DNA from: Owenia fusiformis
Lineage: Eukaryota; Annelida; Polychaeta; Sabellida; Oweniidae
Direction of reading: 5' to 3'
DNA length: 60,000 nucleotides
NCBI GenBank assembly: GCA_903813345.2
Contig: CAIIXF020000006.1
Coordinates: 5,756,989 to 5,816,988 of the forward strand
The notes under the pieces are model-generated. The model did not search any database, had not been told where the DNA came from, and worked only from the letters and a program-made list of their open reading frames with translations. A program made the translations under genes and the position numbers. Below, in pieces: positions 1 through 12,116 of this stretch (positions are counted from its first letter, which is position 1; each line of letters starts with the position of its first letter).

Positions 1-369
1 AAGTATACAAGATTATGTGCATGTTAATGTTCATCTGTGATATGTATTTACAGAGAAACTTAAAAGATGATCAATTTTACACAAAGATAAAATACTGAGG
101 AAAAATAAAAGAGTAATAAGTACTTTTATGTAGATCTCAAAATACATCCAATTTTGAATTCTCATTGCTGCATGTTCCACACAGCTGCTTAAGATCATGA
201 GTTCTCTGAATCACTTCATGAAACCTTAAAAGAGTAAATTCACACAATCGCCCTATTTTCAATGTTGTTTAATTCAATAGCTACATGTAGTACAATATCC
301 TCTCAATCATATGTATATTGTGTATCCCACATTCTCCTCAAAGAGATGCTTCAAGCAACAAATATATTA
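1..369. other. AT-rich non-coding stretch
   Basis: No open frame of note, no repeat structure and no splice-flanked exon could be seen. It ends at the TA dinucleotide that borders the mariner-like element. Confidence 0.5.
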
Positions 370-1183
370 CAGTGTATCTCAAAAAATGCAACAAACAAAA
401 ACATTGAAAAATCACAAATCCAGTGATATCAACATTGATTCCATTTAATTAACCATGAAGCCATGCGTCTCATCTTTCCAATGATATGTCATTTATTCAT
501 GTGTGACCACGGACCACCGAATAATCTTTCCTTTTGCACAATAGTCCAAAATCTGCTCTGGACCAAGTTTTAGACATTGTACACTACGACAGAGAATCTC
601 CAATGAGGTTGCTGCTCTTTGCCAGAACCCACAAATGATTCAAAAAGCTTTGTGTGACATGAAGAGATGAGGCAATATCTACTTGCAGAGAAATGATGGA
701 CATAGAATGTAGTTCGCAGGAGTAATCATATGACAGAAAATTATAGTAACTTTACCTGACTAACAGTTTTAATGATTCCACTTCCTTTTTCTATATGTTT
801 GATGTGCTGTTCACTAAACTATCATGGATACCGATAAATACATTGAGTGAAATCATTTTTTCTTAGTAGATCTAAGTCTGATATTTATGTCATGTAAGTT
901 TTGTGATCAAAAGTTAATCCTCAGACACAAGTACATAATGATTTACCTGATGACATCATGAGGATCATTTGAATTAGTATGTTTCAAACACACAACGCAC
1001 AAAGGCATTTTCACCCATGTGCGAAGAAACAAGGATTATTGGTCCATGATCGTATATGAACAAATGATCATTTGAAAGAGGAGAAATGTAGCTTCATTGT
1101 AAATTAAATGAAATTGACATAATTATCACTGGATTTGTGGTATTACAACATGTTGTTTGTTGCGTTTTCTTTGAGATGCACTG
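370..1183. mobile_element. Tc1/mariner-like TIR element, copy A (non-autonomous)
   Basis: The left end CAGTGTATCTCAAAAAATGC is matched inverted at the right end, which reads ...TTGAGATGCACTG. Similarity between the arms continues for about 150-190 bp, including an ACAAATCCAGTGAT block in both. A TA dinucleotide lies on each side (368-369 and 1184-1185), as expected for the TA target-site duplication of IS630/Tc1/mariner elements. A second family member lies at 42975-43954 and shares both arms. No intact transposase frame is left; the interior around 600-730 aligns by eye with the transposase remnant of the second copy. Non-autonomous and old, judging from the arm mismatches. Confidence 0.8.
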
Positions 1184-1185
1184 TA

Positions 1186-1700
1186 TAAATCAAACTTAAC
1201 CTATATTCACACATAGTGTTCAATTCCAGCCGATCCAAGCACAGTATTTCATATAACTGCACTGCATTATATAACTAATAAATCACCCAAGGTCATTTGT
1301 TTAATGGTTGTCAAGCTGACATATTGAAATTGATGCTTTGCCAACTTGACCCTCAGTCACTGAGATTCTCTACCAGATGTGCAGTTATTAGAGAAAACAT
1401 GGAAGACCATTATATGGCAGATGTATCTTATCAAGGCATAAAAAATCCATCAAACAACCCTGTTTGAAAAATCCATTTTGTGAATGAATCTTCAGTAAAA
1501 GCTATTACTTAATTATATTAGATAAGCTCTGAGACATTGATTATGAGTAATCACAATCTCTGGGGTCAATATGACCAAGATTTGTTGTTTTGAAAGTCTG
1601 TGTAATTGACAGTCTATAGTCATGTTGACAGGATAAGTGTAAGTGTTGCCATTAATGCTGAATGTACTTATTGGGTGATCTTATAGAGTGCATTGCCAAG
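1186..1700. other. AT-rich non-coding stretch
   Basis: Nothing recognisable between the mariner-like element and the first minisatellite. Short frames only. Confidence 0.4.
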
Positions 1701-2214
1701 ATATTCCATCCATTGGAAAACAAGAACCCTATGTGCCCCCCCCCCCCCTTATGTGCTATACGACTATTCCATACATTGGATAACAAGAACCCTATGTGCC
1801 AAGTGTCCCCCCCATGTGCTATACGACTATTCCAAACATTGGAAAACAAGAACCCTATGTGCCAAGTGTCCCCCCCATGTGCTATACGACTATTCCAAAC
1901 ATTGGAAAACAAGAACCCTATGTGCCAAGTGTCCCCCCCCCATGTGCTATATGACTATTCCATACATTGGAAAACAAGAACCCTATGTGCCAAGTGTCCC
2001 CCCCATGTGCTATATGACTATTCCATACATTGGAAAACAAGAACCCTATGTGCCAAGAGTCCCCCCCATGTGCTATATGACTATTCCATACATTGGAAAA
2101 CAAGAACCCTATGTGCCAAGTGTCCCCCCCATGTGCTATATGACTATTCCATACATTGGAAAACAAGAACCCTATGTGCCAAGTGTCCCCCCCCATGTGC
2201 TATATGACTAATGA
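1701..2214. repeat. Minisatellite, about 62-64 bp unit, 8 copies
   Basis: The unit contains CCATGTGCTATACGACTATT, ATTGGAAAACAAGAACCCTA and TGTGCCAAGTGTCCCCC. Units differ mainly in the length of a C tract (5 to 12 C), with a few substitutions (TACGAC/TATGAC, AAACATTGG/TACATTGG). The array is open in several frames on both strands, which gives repetitive ORFs of up to 181 codons. They change frame whenever the C tract changes length, so they are not taken as genes. Confidence 0.95.
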
Positions 2215-2639
2215 GACTCTTTTTAAGCAAAGGAAATCAGCTGATGTTTAAAGTTTGATGGAGTTTTCTAGAAATTGTTTTGATTATTACTTACTCCTAA
2301 GATTGACATCTGAAAGGGTGCTTTAATAAAGTGGATGCAGAAAATCACGTACAATTTAATGGCCATTGGTTAAAGTGTTAAAACATACATGATAATTTTG
2401 CACATCTTTACTTTTATATTTTAACAACAGAAATTCTATTCATGTATTTTCATAGAATTTTTCATGTAACTCTCATGCCTTTTTAGTTCCTCACTAAATT
2501 CCTCACAGTTTCACTTCAAATACACAATCAGCCTTGGATTTCTCGCTTGGGTGGCCTAATCAATATCAAACGTCAATCCGCGTGGGATTTGTCATTGTTT
2601 GGGGAAACAACTGTAGTGATACTACATGATTGTAAGCTC
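2215..2639. other. AT-rich non-coding stretch
   Basis: No gene or repeat recognised. Confidence 0.4.
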
Positions 2640-3640
2640 ACGTGGTGAGCTATTGCAATCACTCACTTGTCCGTCGGTCTGTCCATCCATCTGTCTGTCA
2701 ACAATTGGCTTGTTTTGAAACCTCTGTCAAGAATTCCTGTTTAAGTTATTTTTGTTCATAGATCAACATCAATAAAGAAAACCCCCCTATGACTCCTGGT
2801 TTAAAAGCTCGCCTATTTTCGAAATCCACTTTTGGACCATTTGTTTTAAAACCTCAATAGTATTCCCATTTTAAATTATTTTTGCTCAACATCAATACTG
2901 AAAACCCCCTATGACTCCTGGTTCAAAAGCTTGCCTTTTTCAAAATGGCCACCATATTTGTTTCGCAAAATTCACTTTTGGACCATTTGTTAGCTTTATG
3001 AATAATTTCAGGTGTCCTACATTGTAAAAAGCCATGCCACTGTAAAGATTAGTTGTATGCTATAATTTTGTTACAAAAAATCTGCAAAAAATTATATCCA
3101 TTAATTTGATTAACATTGATTTGTCCATCTGTCTCATGAAATCCACTTTTGGACCATTTGTTTTAAAACATCTGTTGATAGGATTCCCGTTTTAAGTTAT
3201 TTTTGTTCAACATCAATAGAGAAAAAAAACGATGACCCCTGGTTCAAGAGCTCGTCTGTTTTAAAAATGGCTGCTATTTTTGTCTCTAAAAATCACTTTC
3301 GGACCATTTGGTAGCTTTATAAATAATTTCAGCTGTCCTGCATTGAAAAAAGCCATGTCACTCTAAAATGTTGAGATTAGAGATTAGTCTGTGTCCATTA
3401 TTATCCCAACAAACAATGTTTAGTAGGGATATAGTGAAGCCATCCATCTGTCAGTCAGTCAGTCTGTCAGTCCGGAAGATAATTCGAATACTAGTTGACA
3501 GATTCGTATTTGGTGGAAAGATGTATATTGGTGAATATCGCAAAAATCTTGTTTTTCATTTTAAACCAAAATGATAAATATTATCAAAATTCAAAATGGC
3601 CACCATTGTCCAGCAATATTGCGTTGTAAACCTGTTCTGA
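2640..3640. repeat. Degenerate direct repeats with CTGTCTGTC / TTTTGGACCATTTG modules
   Basis: The block CACTTTTGGACCATTTG recurs near 2829, 2974, 3142 and 3290. It is accompanied by AAAATGGCCACCAT-like and CCTATGACTCCTGGTT-like segments. Two TCCATC(C)ATCTGTCTGTC-like pyrimidine stretches lie near 2685 and 3440. Spacing is irregular, so this is a diverged dispersed repeat with internal duplication rather than a clean tandem array. Similar AAAATGGCC modules occur at 46.2-46.7 kb. Short frames are not supported as genes. Confidence 0.6.
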
Positions 3641-4607
3641 ATTAAGTGAGTGGTAGTGCCATCGTTTTGATTCTCCACCGTGATATGAAATTACTCAGGA
3701 AGTATATATCTACTGTCAAGAATCTTCATTTTCCAAGGGATGGAAAAATGTGATTGATATAAGGATGTTTTTGCTTTCAGAGTGGCTACTTTCCACGTGC
3801 ATATGTCGAGGAGCTAGATGAAAACGGAGCCTGTCCCTGATCCATATGTGACCAAAAATACTGAACTAAAGCAACTTATTGAATCTGTTTAACATCTTCA
3901 CCATATGCTCATAGTGATAGTGTAAGAGGATTTGGTCTCATCATATGTGTACTCTGTGACTCGGTCCACTCACTTGAACAATGTTGCAGAAAGGATAATA
4001 ATATAATGTTGTGATTCAGATTAGAGAATGCCATATCTCCACTCATATCAATGTCTCCCTTGTCATATATCCACCCATAATATCCCATTGGGCCTTCCAA
4101 ATACAATTCAACTTTCCCAAGTAACCCCCGCAACTCTCTATATTTGTGGGTAATGCAGAGCCTAATATAAAAGACTAGCACAACAGAATGGAAAACTTAT
4201 AATTTACAAATTTATGAAGCATTGTAGGTTCTACCAGAAACTTATAATAGCATATTATAATTTATAATAGGTGGAATAATCAGAATCAAAAATGTTAATA
4301 TAAATAATTATATGTGCATTTACAACTTGTTTACTTCCTGTATGTAATCTATCTACTCAGATCCTTGGAAACACTGTAGGCATAAGAGGGGGCAAGTTGT
4401 AGCAAATATTAGAGTTGATAAATGAATCAATTGCCATGATGTCATTTAATCATGCAATCACTGAATGGAACGCAGTATTTTGACAAATGAGTGAAGAACA
4501 TTTTTAATCACCTATAATTAGGCAATATTAGTTGAGGTTGGTGAAATGCCCTGCCCAAAAAAATATAGACAGATCATTCAATAAAAGGACATAGGGAAAA
4601 AATTTAA
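3641..4607. other. Non-coding stretch, no recognised content
   Basis: A 90-codon minus-strand frame at 3909-4181 has no recognisable domain and no splice context, and is not called a gene. Confidence 0.4.
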
Positions 4608-5281
4608 AAAGGTCCATGTGCAGTATGGCAAGTGATTTTAGACGGTCATATCTTTCACCATGGGTACTTTCTGGCCAAAAATACAGTGGTTTTTATGAAA
4701 GCAATGTTTTCTTTCAATTGAAGTTCCCGTGATAGTAAAATATCAATCCAACTCTCTGAAAAAATTATGGTTCAGGACCCCATCTGGGCACTTTTCTAAA
4801 AAGAGGATCTTGTTTTTCTTGATTTAACCATGCCAAAAGTTTCTTCTACACTATATTAACAACTTCTGAACTGGGAATTGGTATTGAAATGTGTTAAAGT
4901 TAAAAACCACATATCCCATGTTATTTTCCCATAGGGAAAACTCATGCTATCCATTGTTTTCAGCATAATTTTGGTCATCGAAAATTGATATCTTCAAAAC
5001 TAGACTTTCAATACCATTCTACTTTTGAAAAAGTTTTAGATCCTTTTTTGAATAATGTTTTCATGCAATAAAAATCAGAAAAAAGAAGATCCTCTTTTGA
5101 GCAAATAAATTCAACATTTTGAAAAATTGTTGACGTACCCTATTTATAATTTTTCGAATTGTTCGATTGATATTTTTATCATCATGGGGACTTGATATTG
5201 GTATTTCTTCCAGAGTGCCATGTATTCATGGTGAAAGATATGACTGTCTAAAATCACTTGCCATACTGCACATGGACCTTT
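4608..5281. mobile_element. 674-bp TIR element (MITE), family AAAGGTCC, complete copy
   Basis: The left terminus AAAGGTCCATGTGCAGTATG is perfectly inverted at the right terminus. Pairing continues through GCAAGTGATTTTAGAC and CATATCTTTCACCATG with one mismatch, giving a TIR of about 55 bp. An inner inverted pair (GAGGATCTTGTTTTTC near 4805 and GAAGATCCTCTTTTGA near 5087) makes the element a near-continuous hairpin. Diverged, truncated relatives lie at 23612-23862 and 44946-45475. There is no coding capacity. No convincing target-site duplication could be read, so the superfamily is left open. Confidence 0.85.
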
Positions 5282-7376
5282 GCTATTGAAATTGTAAATG
5301 ACCTCACAAAATTCCTCATATAGATATGTACATTTGAAACTGTATTATCATATTCACCACATTCATAGGTGTATTTATTCGGATCGCAAACAGATATTAA
5401 GTATAAAATGTTAAGTTTAAAAATGTGACAAACGATATGCATTGTAATATGTGTACAGTTCACTGTAAATGTCTACAATTCTTTTTAAAATTTGTACAAT
5501 TCACTGTATAATTTGTACAATTCAATTAATTTTGATTTTGATTACTATTTATAAGATACATAAAACTAAGTCTATGTCATACGTTTTGGGTTAAACCGAA
5601 AAAATTTCAGTGAAAATTATTTTTAGACATATCGTTGTAAATAGTACATAAATAATGGCAGTTAAATAGCTTGGGTATTTAACTATTATCAAGATTGTAA
5701 ATATTGTATAAAAATTTTTTTAATGATGATGATGGAAAAATAATGTACAGTTTTATTGTAACCAGAAATAATTTAATACATTTGCAGTAATATAAGGTCA
5801 CAATCAAGATATTTACTAACATAGTCCAGAGCACAATCTTGAGCTGATTGTTCCATGTATTGACCCATGGGGGCCGGCTAGACACCAGGTCCTCATTATT
5901 TGGGTGAAATTTTGAGATTTTGTATGTAATGTGAATTATTTTACTTTTTCAAGAATATTTGAGGTCCAAAAATATGCAGTTATACTATTTTCTGATGTTA
6001 AAAAATGAATTGTGAAAAAAGTGTGATTTTGTAAGTTTAGTCCAATGCACAGTTGTCATCAAAATTGGAGGGATTTCTCAGAGCTGTGTGTGATACTGAA
6101 TCTTTGAATTTTTAACAAAAGTGCACTTACCAAAATTAAATGATTTGTATTGTGTATGTTGTACAAGAAAGTGTTTTACACAAACCATTTTTATAAAAAT
6201 GGCAAAATATGTTTAAACCTTCAGCGCATCATGATGTATGTCTCCCATCATAGTACTTCAGATAAGATTTATATTATTATTCATAGTTAATGCTTGAATT
6301 GTGATGGAATATCACACATGTCACATAAATTATATATATGTGCCTCAAATCTTTATGAATTTCATGGCAAATAGCAAATAATGATAAATGACATTTCGTT
6401 CCTTATTAATTATTTTTACATCCATATAAATTACATCTCAATCCTTATCTATTACATCTGCACCCGTTTGACTTACATTGCAAGTCCATGTATACAATTT
6501 CAGGAATCAACATGCCAAAAAACAAATTGGGATATAATCTAAATGGCTGTGTAGTTATGATTACTAAATAGTTGTTTTGGGGTTATTACACAGTGTTTCT
6601 TTTTATGATAGATCATTGTGGTCCTTGGAGCTAGCTTCATTATGATTTCTTATATTCTTAATTGCCACTTTTCTTTCTTCTCTTGCTGTGCTTTAATACT
6701 TTCCCTTTTGTTGCTTATATGGCTTTTGAGACATTTTAAAATGGTTTGGGATAATTCCATGAAGAGTAACATTTGTTGACATCTTTAAGTGAGGTTAATG
6801 CCCTGTATTGTAATGGTTCAAGTCTAATTCAAAAAGTAATGAAAAGGAAAATTGCAAACATTTTGAAACTTCTATATCTGTTTAGTTAACCATTGAAATG
6901 TATAATAAAAAATAAAGGCCACCTTATTTATTAAGTGATTTATTGCACTGGAATCATGAAAATGTCAATGTAAGTGCGTTTCATTGATTATTATGACCGT
7001 AAAATAGCGGTCCATGGTGAATGGTAATGTTCATGGTATGTTTTACATTGTGTTTATTGGCTATGAGGTAGTATACAACAATGAATTGTGATTAATAGCA
7101 ATATATATCACCAACCTAAGTAGTAATAGTGTATTCCAATTTGTTTATCTACTTCACAAAGGATATTTGTTCCATCCAACAAGGTTCAGAGGATATAGAG
7201 AATGGCTTCATCCATACTTCAGTCCATTCAAATTCTGGACCAATGTCATTTGTATTTTTTGTATTTTATACGTGGGAGTACAAGTTCTGTTCGAATGTCA
7301 GTTTTCAAGATTGCTGCTGGTGTCAAAATTACTGCCATTTTAATGTCAATTTTACAGTATTCTAGGTACAACATAT
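5282..7376. other. AT-rich non-coding stretch
   Basis: About 2.1 kb without a supported gene. TTTGTACAATTCA-type short repeats occur near 5460-5525. Scattered short frames (60-78 codons) show no recognisable domain. Confidence 0.4.
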
Positions 7377-7771
7377 AAAGGACGATTCTCGGTTTGGAGA
7401 ACAGTCTCCTGGGCTAATAATTTTTTTCATGAAAAATATAGAAATATTACCCAAATTAAACTATGAATATTCAAAAGAGGACATTTAAATCTACAAGATA
7501 TAAAGATAACAAATTGGTCTGAAGCAGGGATAACGCTCAATTAGACCGATTCAATAAAATATTAGTCTCGATTTGGGGAAAGAAGTTCATTAGTGTACTG
7601 CGCTAATATTTTTTTGTGAAAAATCTAGAAATATTACCCAAATTAAATTATGACTATTCAAAAGAAGACATTCAAATCTATATTATGTAAAAAAAATCAA
7701 ATTTGTCAGAAGCAGGGATAATACTCATTTAGATTGATGAACTTCGTTCTCCAAACCGAGAATCGTCCTTT
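7377..7771. mobile_element. 395-bp TIR element with internal duplication (MITE)
   Basis: A perfect 26-bp TIR begins AAAGGACGATTCTCGGTTTG and closes with the exact reverse complement ending ...GAGAATCGTCCTTT. The interior is a direct duplication of about 190 bp: AGAAATATTACCCAAATTAA occurs near 7440 and again near 7630, and each is followed by a GAAGCAGGGATAA block. There is no coding capacity. The first bases AAAGG are shared with the 4608-5281 family, but the rest of the terminus differs. The flanks (ATAT / GTAATAT) do not give an unambiguous target-site duplication. Confidence 0.85.
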
Positions 7772-8368
7772 GTAATATTAATATGTTTCAAATGCAAAAA
7801 ATCATGTTGGATACAGAATGTAACACATGGACTTTAACATATAGCATGTAAATTACATGTAAATGTTAATGTTAATGCCTTGTTGGTATTGGTAGGTGCA
7901 CACTTATTTGTATAAATTGTATTTATTTGCTTTTTTGAGTAACAAATATATTCAAAGTTGTATTGTGTATGATTTTTTTAAAATATCAAGAATACCTGTA
8001 TCTGTAGAAAGGTACATTCTGTAACTGCTAATTGTAAAATGACTGATTTTCCTTGGTATAATTTAACAAGATATGTATATAAATGTATAAAAAGAAACAA
8101 AACTTACAAACATTTTGTAATAAAATACAAAACCCCACTACTAAATGTTGTTTCTGTTCTTATATGTGGTGTATCATTTTTCGATGAGGCTCAAAAAGAT
8201 ATGAAAGGATATGTAGAAATTAGTAATTAGATAACTTACCCATTAGAACTAAGAAAATGGATACTGATCACTTGTCCTAGAATTACATGACTCGATATTT
8301 CATACAAAAGCTTTATATTTGAGCTATGAACAAAAAACAACAATAGCTTCTTCAATCAATGTTAATAT
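7772..8368. other. AT-rich non-coding stretch
   Basis: A 63-codon frame at 8039-8230 (+) has no recognised motif. Nothing else seen. Confidence 0.4.
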
Positions 8369-9645
8369 CACGGTGTCCAACCCAAACGCTCTTACATGCA
8401 CGACGGAGCGTTTCATTTACGCGGAAACACTCCGGAGCAAAATAAAATGGCGGCTAATGAAGATTCCACTATGACCGTAAGTATTGTTTCACTCGTTTCT
8501 CTTACATATCATACGTTATGGTGACATATTATGTACCATTCGATGAACAATACCGTGAGCAAAGATCTTATTTATTCAACTTCTGGTGGTAAACTGTTAT
8601 TTGCTTGATCAAAGCTCCGTAGTGTAGATCGAACAAATCTGAAGATGACGATTTGACCACAAATAACGAATTAAACTAGTATTTATATGAAAACGTTAAT
8701 CTTTCTGTTAAGGTAGTAGATCACAAACTCGTATATTCTCATTTCCTAAAATCCCAGTCCAAATCCATTACTTGTTCTTGAGAAATCGCTTGTTTTCCTC
8801 GAAACGCTCGGTCGATTTAGGACACAATTTTAGAAACGCTCTTACCATTTTGTTTTGATATCATTTTCAGGTTATTAGAGAAGAGTTCCGAATCGAATCT
8901 ATCTCTCAAAAACGTGTTGTACTTGTTTGAACCTGGTGGTGCTAAACGTGCAACTAGCTGATTTAAGCCAGCATTAGATGATGTCATGCCTACATGTGTG
9001 CTAAATCATAAAACTATTGAAAAAAACGAAAAGTTTATATGTGAATTGATCTTTCTTCTTTTGATGCCAAGGGGTAATAGTAGATCTTTTCTTTCTCTTC
9101 CTGGAAAGGAAAGGCAAGCTATATATTTCCTAAACAGATCTAGACTACCGGAGCGTTTCCAGTTCACTGTGTTAACCAGATCGGAGCGTTTCTTGAATAT
9201 GAGAATGTCATCATTTTTAAGACTGGATTTTCGGTCATCAAATCACTATTACGATAATGTTTGGTGCGTTGAAGCATTGAAATTTGACTAAAATATACGT
9301 TGGTGCTCTAATCTTGGCTCAACTAATCACATGCCTCGACAAAAGTGGTTTTGGCCGATAGAATGGCAAATACGTTTTTGAATTTTGATAACTTTACTGC
9401 TTCGTACAGCTCTTCCTAATTGCTTCAAACGTCAACAGCCAGCCAAGTACAACATGAATATCACACCCATCGAATGGTATACTTGAAATATGTAACTCAT
9501 ATCTCTGATTCCCATTATTTGGGAAATCGTCAGACGGCCCATCATTCCCGCCCGCCAGTTTTCCTACTCCGGAGCGTTTCTTTGTTTAATTTCAGTAATG
9601 AAACGCTCCGTCGTGCATGTAAGAGCGTTTGGGTTGGACACCGTG
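8369..9645. mobile_element. 1.28-kb TIR element with nine AGCGTTT motifs
   Basis: The termini CACGGTGTCCAACCCAAACG and its inverse are perfect over about 49 bp. AATAT flanks both ends (8364-8368 and 9646-9650), consistent with a 5-bp target-site duplication, although that word is nearly palindromic. The core AGCGTTT, in either orientation, occurs at 8384, 8407, 8802, 8834, 9152, 9185, 9573, 9601 and 9624. It lies in both the termini and the interior, a pattern often seen where a transposase binds multiple subterminal sites. The interior contains a broken, spliced-looking coding region. The superfamily is not recognised; the terminus does not match the CAGRG of hAT or the CACTA of EnSpm. Confidence 0.85.
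8447..9290 (+). pseudogene. Broken two-exon gene inside the 8.4-9.6 kb TIR element, function unknown
   Basis: An ATG at 8447 opens a 10-codon exon (MAANEDSTMT) that ends at a consensus donor, GTAAGT, starting at 8477. A pyrimidine-rich acceptor ending ...CATTTTCAG at 8870 precedes a second exon. That exon reads in the phase set by the first (VIREEFRIESISQKRVVLV) but soon hits a stop. A one-base shift near 8920 recovers a frame reading FEPGGAKRATS, a TGA at 8959, then about 110 codons to the stop near 9288 (PTCVLNHKTIEKNEKF... ...NHYYDNVWCVEALKFD). Two lesions and one intron are therefore needed. It may be the element's own protein or a captured host gene fragment. I do not recognise the family. 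The splice-site quality and coherent phase are the main support. Confidence 0.45.
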
Positions 9646-11507
9646 AATATAACATTGAAATCGTACACATGGTACAGGCTGGGACAAAAAACGTCCATAT
9701 TTTGGTTTTGCTACAATATTTTTAATATTATAGACAGATGTTTCAATCATATATCATTTGAAAGACAATTCAATTTCCAACAAAATAATATATAATTTAT
9801 TTCACATAGATAAGTATTTGTTTAAGAATAACGTTTCGATTACCAAAGGGGTCAAAATCATGATTTACCGATTGCTGAAGACTGAATGCTAAAAACTGAC
9901 CAGACAGATATAACCCCTATGCCAGCTTTGGGGATATAAGTCTAATTATAGAAGGTCAAAATTGTTGATTTATGTATCAAATGAAAGCAAATTAATTGAC
10001 AAATACAAAATTATTGGGTTATTTTACCATTTTGAAAAGTTTTGGTAATATTATAGCCTAAGTAACTTGGAGAAATCTACAAATAGTTGAATATTTACAC
10101 ATTTCAAAATATTTTTGAGATAATGCCTATTATAGGCTAAAATTAAAATTATCATGAACTGATCAATAATGGTGTTACTTATAATAAAACTTAACTGACA
10201 TTCTGAATGGCAGACAATGCAATAATAGGCACCAGAAAAGAAATTATGGAAATGTATTCCATATCATGGGTTATGGCAATAACCATATTGCTATATAACT
10301 CCAATTCCAACAGAGTTTCTTTACAAAACATGTCTGAAGCAAATATCAATTTTATCTAACAATCTTACTTTATAACAAACCAACAATGCATAAAAATAGG
10401 TTCCATGATTATTTTAGAACTACACCTATACAATGATTTACAAAGAATAAAACTCAACTCCAATACCTTTTCTTCATATGCACCCCATGCAGACAGATCG
10501 CCTAAAATTACATTCGTATGATAAAACCGATAATAAGATAAAACCGGAACGAAATATTTGTAGATTTATTTTAAAACCTTAGAAATATACATCACATATC
10601 AAATTTTTCAAAACAAAAAAAAACATGTATAAATAGTAAGGCCTGCAGGTTCGATTGCCCCTGGTAGCAGTAACATTGGTCTCGTGTATGCCATACAATT
10701 AATATTTGAAACAACAATTATTCGAACTTACGATCGGCCTACTATATACGGCCCGTGGTTATTATTTCTTATAAAATCTAATGTTATGCATTATCCTTAA
10801 CCTAAACTATATTTGTTTTATATCCCTACGTGTTTTATTTGACGATCGATATAAAACTAAAATGACTGGAAATTCATATATTTGAAATTAGAATACCAAC
10901 AACTATTGTTACAAAACGTTTTAAAAAATAATCCCAAAACTACTTTTTAAGTCAAATTATGTCTAAATGAATCTTAAAAGGTCACCAACAGGCGTCAACA
11001 CATTGAATCCTATTGACCCGCCTCTCACATCCCCATTGCACAATACATTCGGGGGGGGAGTGATATGACTCTTAAAATTTCTTAGAGGAATGTATGAGTC
11101 CCTGGTTTAAGACGCTTCCTTGGAATCACCTTCTCTTAGATAAATTCCATTAGGAACGCAGTCCATTTCTTTCTTGTCCCGTGTTTTAATCAAATCAGTT
11201 CTTCAGCTAAAATTTAAATACTCATAACCGGCGTGTCTTATTGCCAATTTTAAATTTTGTTTTCACTGATCAAATTAACTTGAGGTCAGTTGTACAAAAG
11301 TTTTGATTTTCGATTTTCCTAGTTTGGCTTCGAGACTGTAATATGTTAATCAAAGTAAAGTGCTAATTTTGAATAATCGAAATGAAAGGTAATATTGATT
11401 TATTTTTTAATTTTGCTAATAATTGTAGATTGACCTTTGTAAAGATTTTAACAACCAATGACTTACGTTTATCAAGCTTGAAACGATTGGTATATTTCAC
11501 CAAGTTT
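9646..11507. other. AT-rich non-coding stretch
   Basis: No gene supported. A GGTTCGATTGCCCC string at about 10649 resembles a Pol III B box, but no A box or tRNA fold was found around it. A G7-8 run lies near 11051. Confidence 0.4.
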
Positions 11508-12116
11508 TACTATATACTAGCTATTTCTGTTTAATATACTAGCTATTTCTGTTTAATGTTCCGAACGCAAACGTCCACCAGTTTTAATATATACTAGCTA
11601 TTTCAGTTTAATGTTCCGAACACAAACGTCCACCAGTTTTAATATATACTAGCTAATTCAGATTAATGTGCCGAACGCAGACGTCCACCAGTCTTATTAC
11701 ACACTAGCTATTTCAGTCTAATGTGCCGAACGCAAACGTCTACCAGTTTTATTATATACTAGCTATTTCAGATTAATGTGCCGAACGCAAACGTCCACCA
11801 GTCTTATTATATACTAGCTATTCCAGATTAATGTGCTGAACGCAAACGTCCACCAGTTTTAATATATTTTTTTCAGTTGAATGTGCCGAACGCAAACGTC
11901 CACCAGTCTTATTACACACTAGCTATTTCAGATTAATGTGCCGAACGTAAACGTCCACTAGTCTTATTATATTCTAGCTATTTCAGTTTAATGTGCCGAA
12001 CGCAAACGGTCCACCAGTTTTAATATAGCTATTTCAGTTTAATGTGCCGAACGCAAACGTCCACCAGTTTTGATATAGCTATTTCAGTTTAATGTACCGA
12101 ACGCAAACGTCCATCG
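11508..12116. repeat. Minisatellite, about 56-bp unit, roughly 10 copies
   Basis: The unit contains ATGTGCCGAACGCAAACGTC, CACCAGTTTTAATATATACT and AGCTATTTCAGTTTA. Spacing between GAACGCAAACGTC blocks is 54-57 bp. Later copies shorten by losing part of the TATATACTAG segment. No coding potential. Confidence 0.95.

Noticed and set aside
1662-2211. 181- and 172-codon ORFs in the first minisatellite
   Set aside because: They follow the 62-64 bp repeat and switch peptide frame whenever the C tract varies. Both strands are open.
10640-10690. tRNA or SINE from a GGTTCGATTGCC B-box-like word
   Set aside because: No A box at the right distance, no cloverleaf, and no second copy noticed.
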